Assembly (NCBI RefSeq): GCF_000517025.1
Contig: NZ_KI912094.1
Coordinates: 364,707 to 428,706, forward strand
Origin: Halonatronum saccharophilum DSM 13868
GTDB taxonomy: Bacteria; Bacillota; Halanaerobiia; Halobacteroidales; Halobacteroidaceae
Reading direction: 5' to 3'
Length of the DNA stretch: 64,000 bases
Made by a program: the position numbers and the translations under genes. The notes under the pieces are model-generated. The model was given only the letters and a program-made list of their open reading frames with translations. It was not told where the DNA came from and did no database searches. Positions 62,704 through 64,000 of the stretch are shown here, one piece after another. Every line of letters starts with the position of its first letter. Within the stretch, counting starts at the first letter, position 1.

Positions 62704-63913
62704 CTTCAAGCCCTTGCTCAAAGTCCTCTTTAAGATCCTCTACATCCTCTATCCCTACACTTACTCTAATCAAATCATCATAAACTCCCAAACTCTCCTG
62801 CTCTTCTTTGCTATTTCTACTATAAATTGTAGAAGCAGGATGGATAATTAGAGATTTAACATCGCCGATGTTGGCTAAGTTGTAGAAGTACTTTAACTCA
62901 TTAATTAGCTTAAAAGCTCTCTCTTTACTACCAACTCGTAGAGTTAACATCCCACCAAAACCACCTTTAAATAGGCCCTTAGCTCTTTGGTGATAAGGAT
63001 TACCCTCTAGACCTGGATAGCTTACCTCTTTAACCTCAGGATGGTCTGCTAAGAATTTTGCCAACTCTAAAGCATTATCACAATGAACCTTCATCCTTAA
63101 CTTTAATGTTGGAACCCCTAACTCATTCAAGAAAGCATTCATCGGTGAAGAAGCTACTCCTAAATTTCTAAATACTTCACTTCTAGCCTTAACTGAAAAG
63201 GCGAATTTACCATATTTCTTATAGTCTGCAAAGGAATCTAAACTGCCCCAATCAAAGTTAGCACCATCAATTATCACTCCACCAATAGAATTTGATGTAC
63301 CATTTATATATTTAGAGGTAGAGTGGATTACAACATTGGCCCCTAGCTCTAAAGGGTTAATCAAAGCTGGAGTTGTCATTGTACTATCTACAATTAGAGG
63401 GACTCCTTTATCCTTGCATAATCTAACTATCCCCTTTATATCAGGAATATCTAGCTTGGGATTTCCTAAAGTCTCTAAAAAAACCAACTTAGTCTTTGAA
63501 TTTATTAACTTTTTAATATCCTCCACCTCAACACCCTCTGCAAATTTAGGTGTGATCCCATAATTGCTATAACTCTTAAATAAGTTATAAGTACCACCAA
63601 AGAGTGAACTAGTAGCTATAAACTCATCACCATTCTCTAGAACATTCAAGGTAGCCGTAGCTATAGCAGCCATTCCTGAAGAGGTCAAAATTCCTTCTTT
63701 TCCCTCTTCTAAAACCATTAACTTCTCCTCTATTGCTCTAACCGAAGGATTACTTACCCTACTATATGCATAGCCAGGTGCCCTTTTATTAAAGATCTTC
63801 TCCAAATCTTCAGCACTCTGGTGAGCAAAGGAGTTGCTTAAATATACCGGTGTATTTGTCGCTCCATACTTATCCTTTAATTCTAAATTGACTAGTTTCG
63901 TACTAAATCTCAT
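62690..63913 (-). CDS. O-acetylhomoserine sulfhydrylase (Cys/Met metabolism PLP enzyme)
   Basis: 407 residues of the Cys/Met-metabolism PLP family. Features are YSRVSNPSVRAIEEKLMVLE, SSGMAAIATATLNVLENGDE, FLETLGNPKLDIPDI and the PLP lysine in VVIHSTSKYINGTSNSIGGV, then VSVGIEDVEDLKEDFEQGL near the C-terminus. O-acetylhomoserine sulfhydrylase makes homocysteine from sulfide, which fits the sulfate-assimilation genes next to it. Cystathionine gamma-synthase or methionine gamma-lyase cannot be excluded from sequence alone. The C-terminal GIES and stop are within a heptad array. Confidence 0.88.
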   Translation of the reverse strand: MRFSTKLVNLELKDKYGATNTPVYLSNSFAHQSAEDLEKIFNKRAPGYAYSRVSNPSVRAIEEKLMVLEEGKEGILTSSGMAAIATATLNVLENGDEFIATSSLFGGTYNLFKSYSNYGITPKFAEGVEVEDIKKLINSKTKLVFLETLGNPKLDIPDIKGIVRLCKDKGVPLIVDSTMTTPALINPLELGANVVIHSTSKYINGTSNSIGGVIIDGANFDWGSLDSFADYKKYGKFAFSVKARSEVFRNLGVASSPMNAFLNELGVPTLKLRMKVHCDNALELAKFLADHPEVKEVSYPGLEGNPYHQRAKGLFKGGFGGMLTLRVGSKERAFKLINELKYFYNLANIGDVKSLIIHPASTIYSRNSKEEQESLGVYDDLIRVSVGIEDVEDLKEDFEQGLEGIES

Positions 63914-63922
63914 CTACTCACT

Positions 63923-63951
63923 CCTCTCCTTGTGAGCTGTGAGTCATGTGC
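63923..63951. repeat. Heptad array (GAGCTAT-like flavour) upstream of the sulfhydrylase gene
   Basis: TGAGCTG, TGAGTCA, TGTGCTA and TGAGCGA follow with period 7 just before the start codon region. A partner arm, if present, lies beyond the window. The few remaining bases to 64000 show no gene. Confidence 0.45.
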
Positions 63952-64000
63952 TATGAGCGAATGGTTTTTATTACGGAAGGTCTTGTTTTTTAAACCTGTA

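Overview
The window looks like chromosome of a low-GC (roughly one third GC by eye), spore-forming, diderm Firmicute, most likely from the Halanaerobiales / Halobacteroidaceae. This is inferred from a combination of traits. On the Firmicute side there are AbrB regulators with Spo0A boxes, a SpoIID-domain protein, PcrA, GatCAB and sigma-A promoters. On the outer-membrane side there are WaaA, LptD, heptosyltransferases, WaaP-type kinases, several beta-barrel proteins and an SLH-domain porin. Nearly all genes lie on the minus strand; the exceptions are the IS3 transposase, a TrkA-like gene and a redoxin-like gene. No rRNA, tRNA or CRISPR array was seen.

Layout. 1-0.8 kb: right end of an IS3-family element inserted into an AraC-type gene. 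1.2-13 kb: housekeeping genes (gatB/A/C, cyclophilin, ligA, TrkA-like, rubrerythrin, ppaC, pcrA). 13-17 kb: a redoxin-like protein without CxxC, three tandem AbrB paralogues and a FAD dehydrogenase. 17-24 kb: PrsW-like protease, unknown envelope proteins and a TPR-SpoIID protein. 24-32 kb: polysaccharide export and chain-length control (WecB, GT9, CpsB, CpsD, Wzz, Wza-like, O-antigen ligase). 33-44 kb: LPS core assembly (three WaaP-family kinases, GT4, GT2, GT9, a WaaA-heptosyltransferase fusion, LptD). 44-54.6 kb: outer-membrane and secreted proteins, mostly unassigned, plus an SLH porin and two paralogous barrels. 54.8-56.5 kb: small membrane proteins and an Lgt-like gene. 56.6-64 kb: a sulfate assimilation run (AprB, AprA, Sat, SLC13 transporter, CysC, O-acetylhomoserine sulfhydrylase).

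Three kinds of signal lie outside the genes. (1) At least a dozen intergenic elements are built of degenerate 7-bp repeats, usually as two inverted arms around a spacer. They come in several sequence flavours and usually abut or overlap a stop codon. One pair of arms brackets a small four-helix-bundle protein gene, making it a candidate coding-competent member. (2) The heptamer GGGCCAA / TTGGCCC occurs about 53 times, roughly one per 1.2 kb, in both orientations and all reading frames, against about two expected from composition. (3) There is RNA-level and regulatory architecture: Shine-Dalgarno-like sequences presented in hairpins far upstream of two outer-membrane protein genes, an SD-sequestering hairpin at wecB, and tandem Spo0A boxes at two abrB promoters and upstream of the SLH porin.

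Together the genes describe an envelope factory (LPS core, O-antigen or capsule, OM proteins) set among housekeeping genes, with a sulfate-to-homocysteine route at the right end. All counts and alignments were made by eye.
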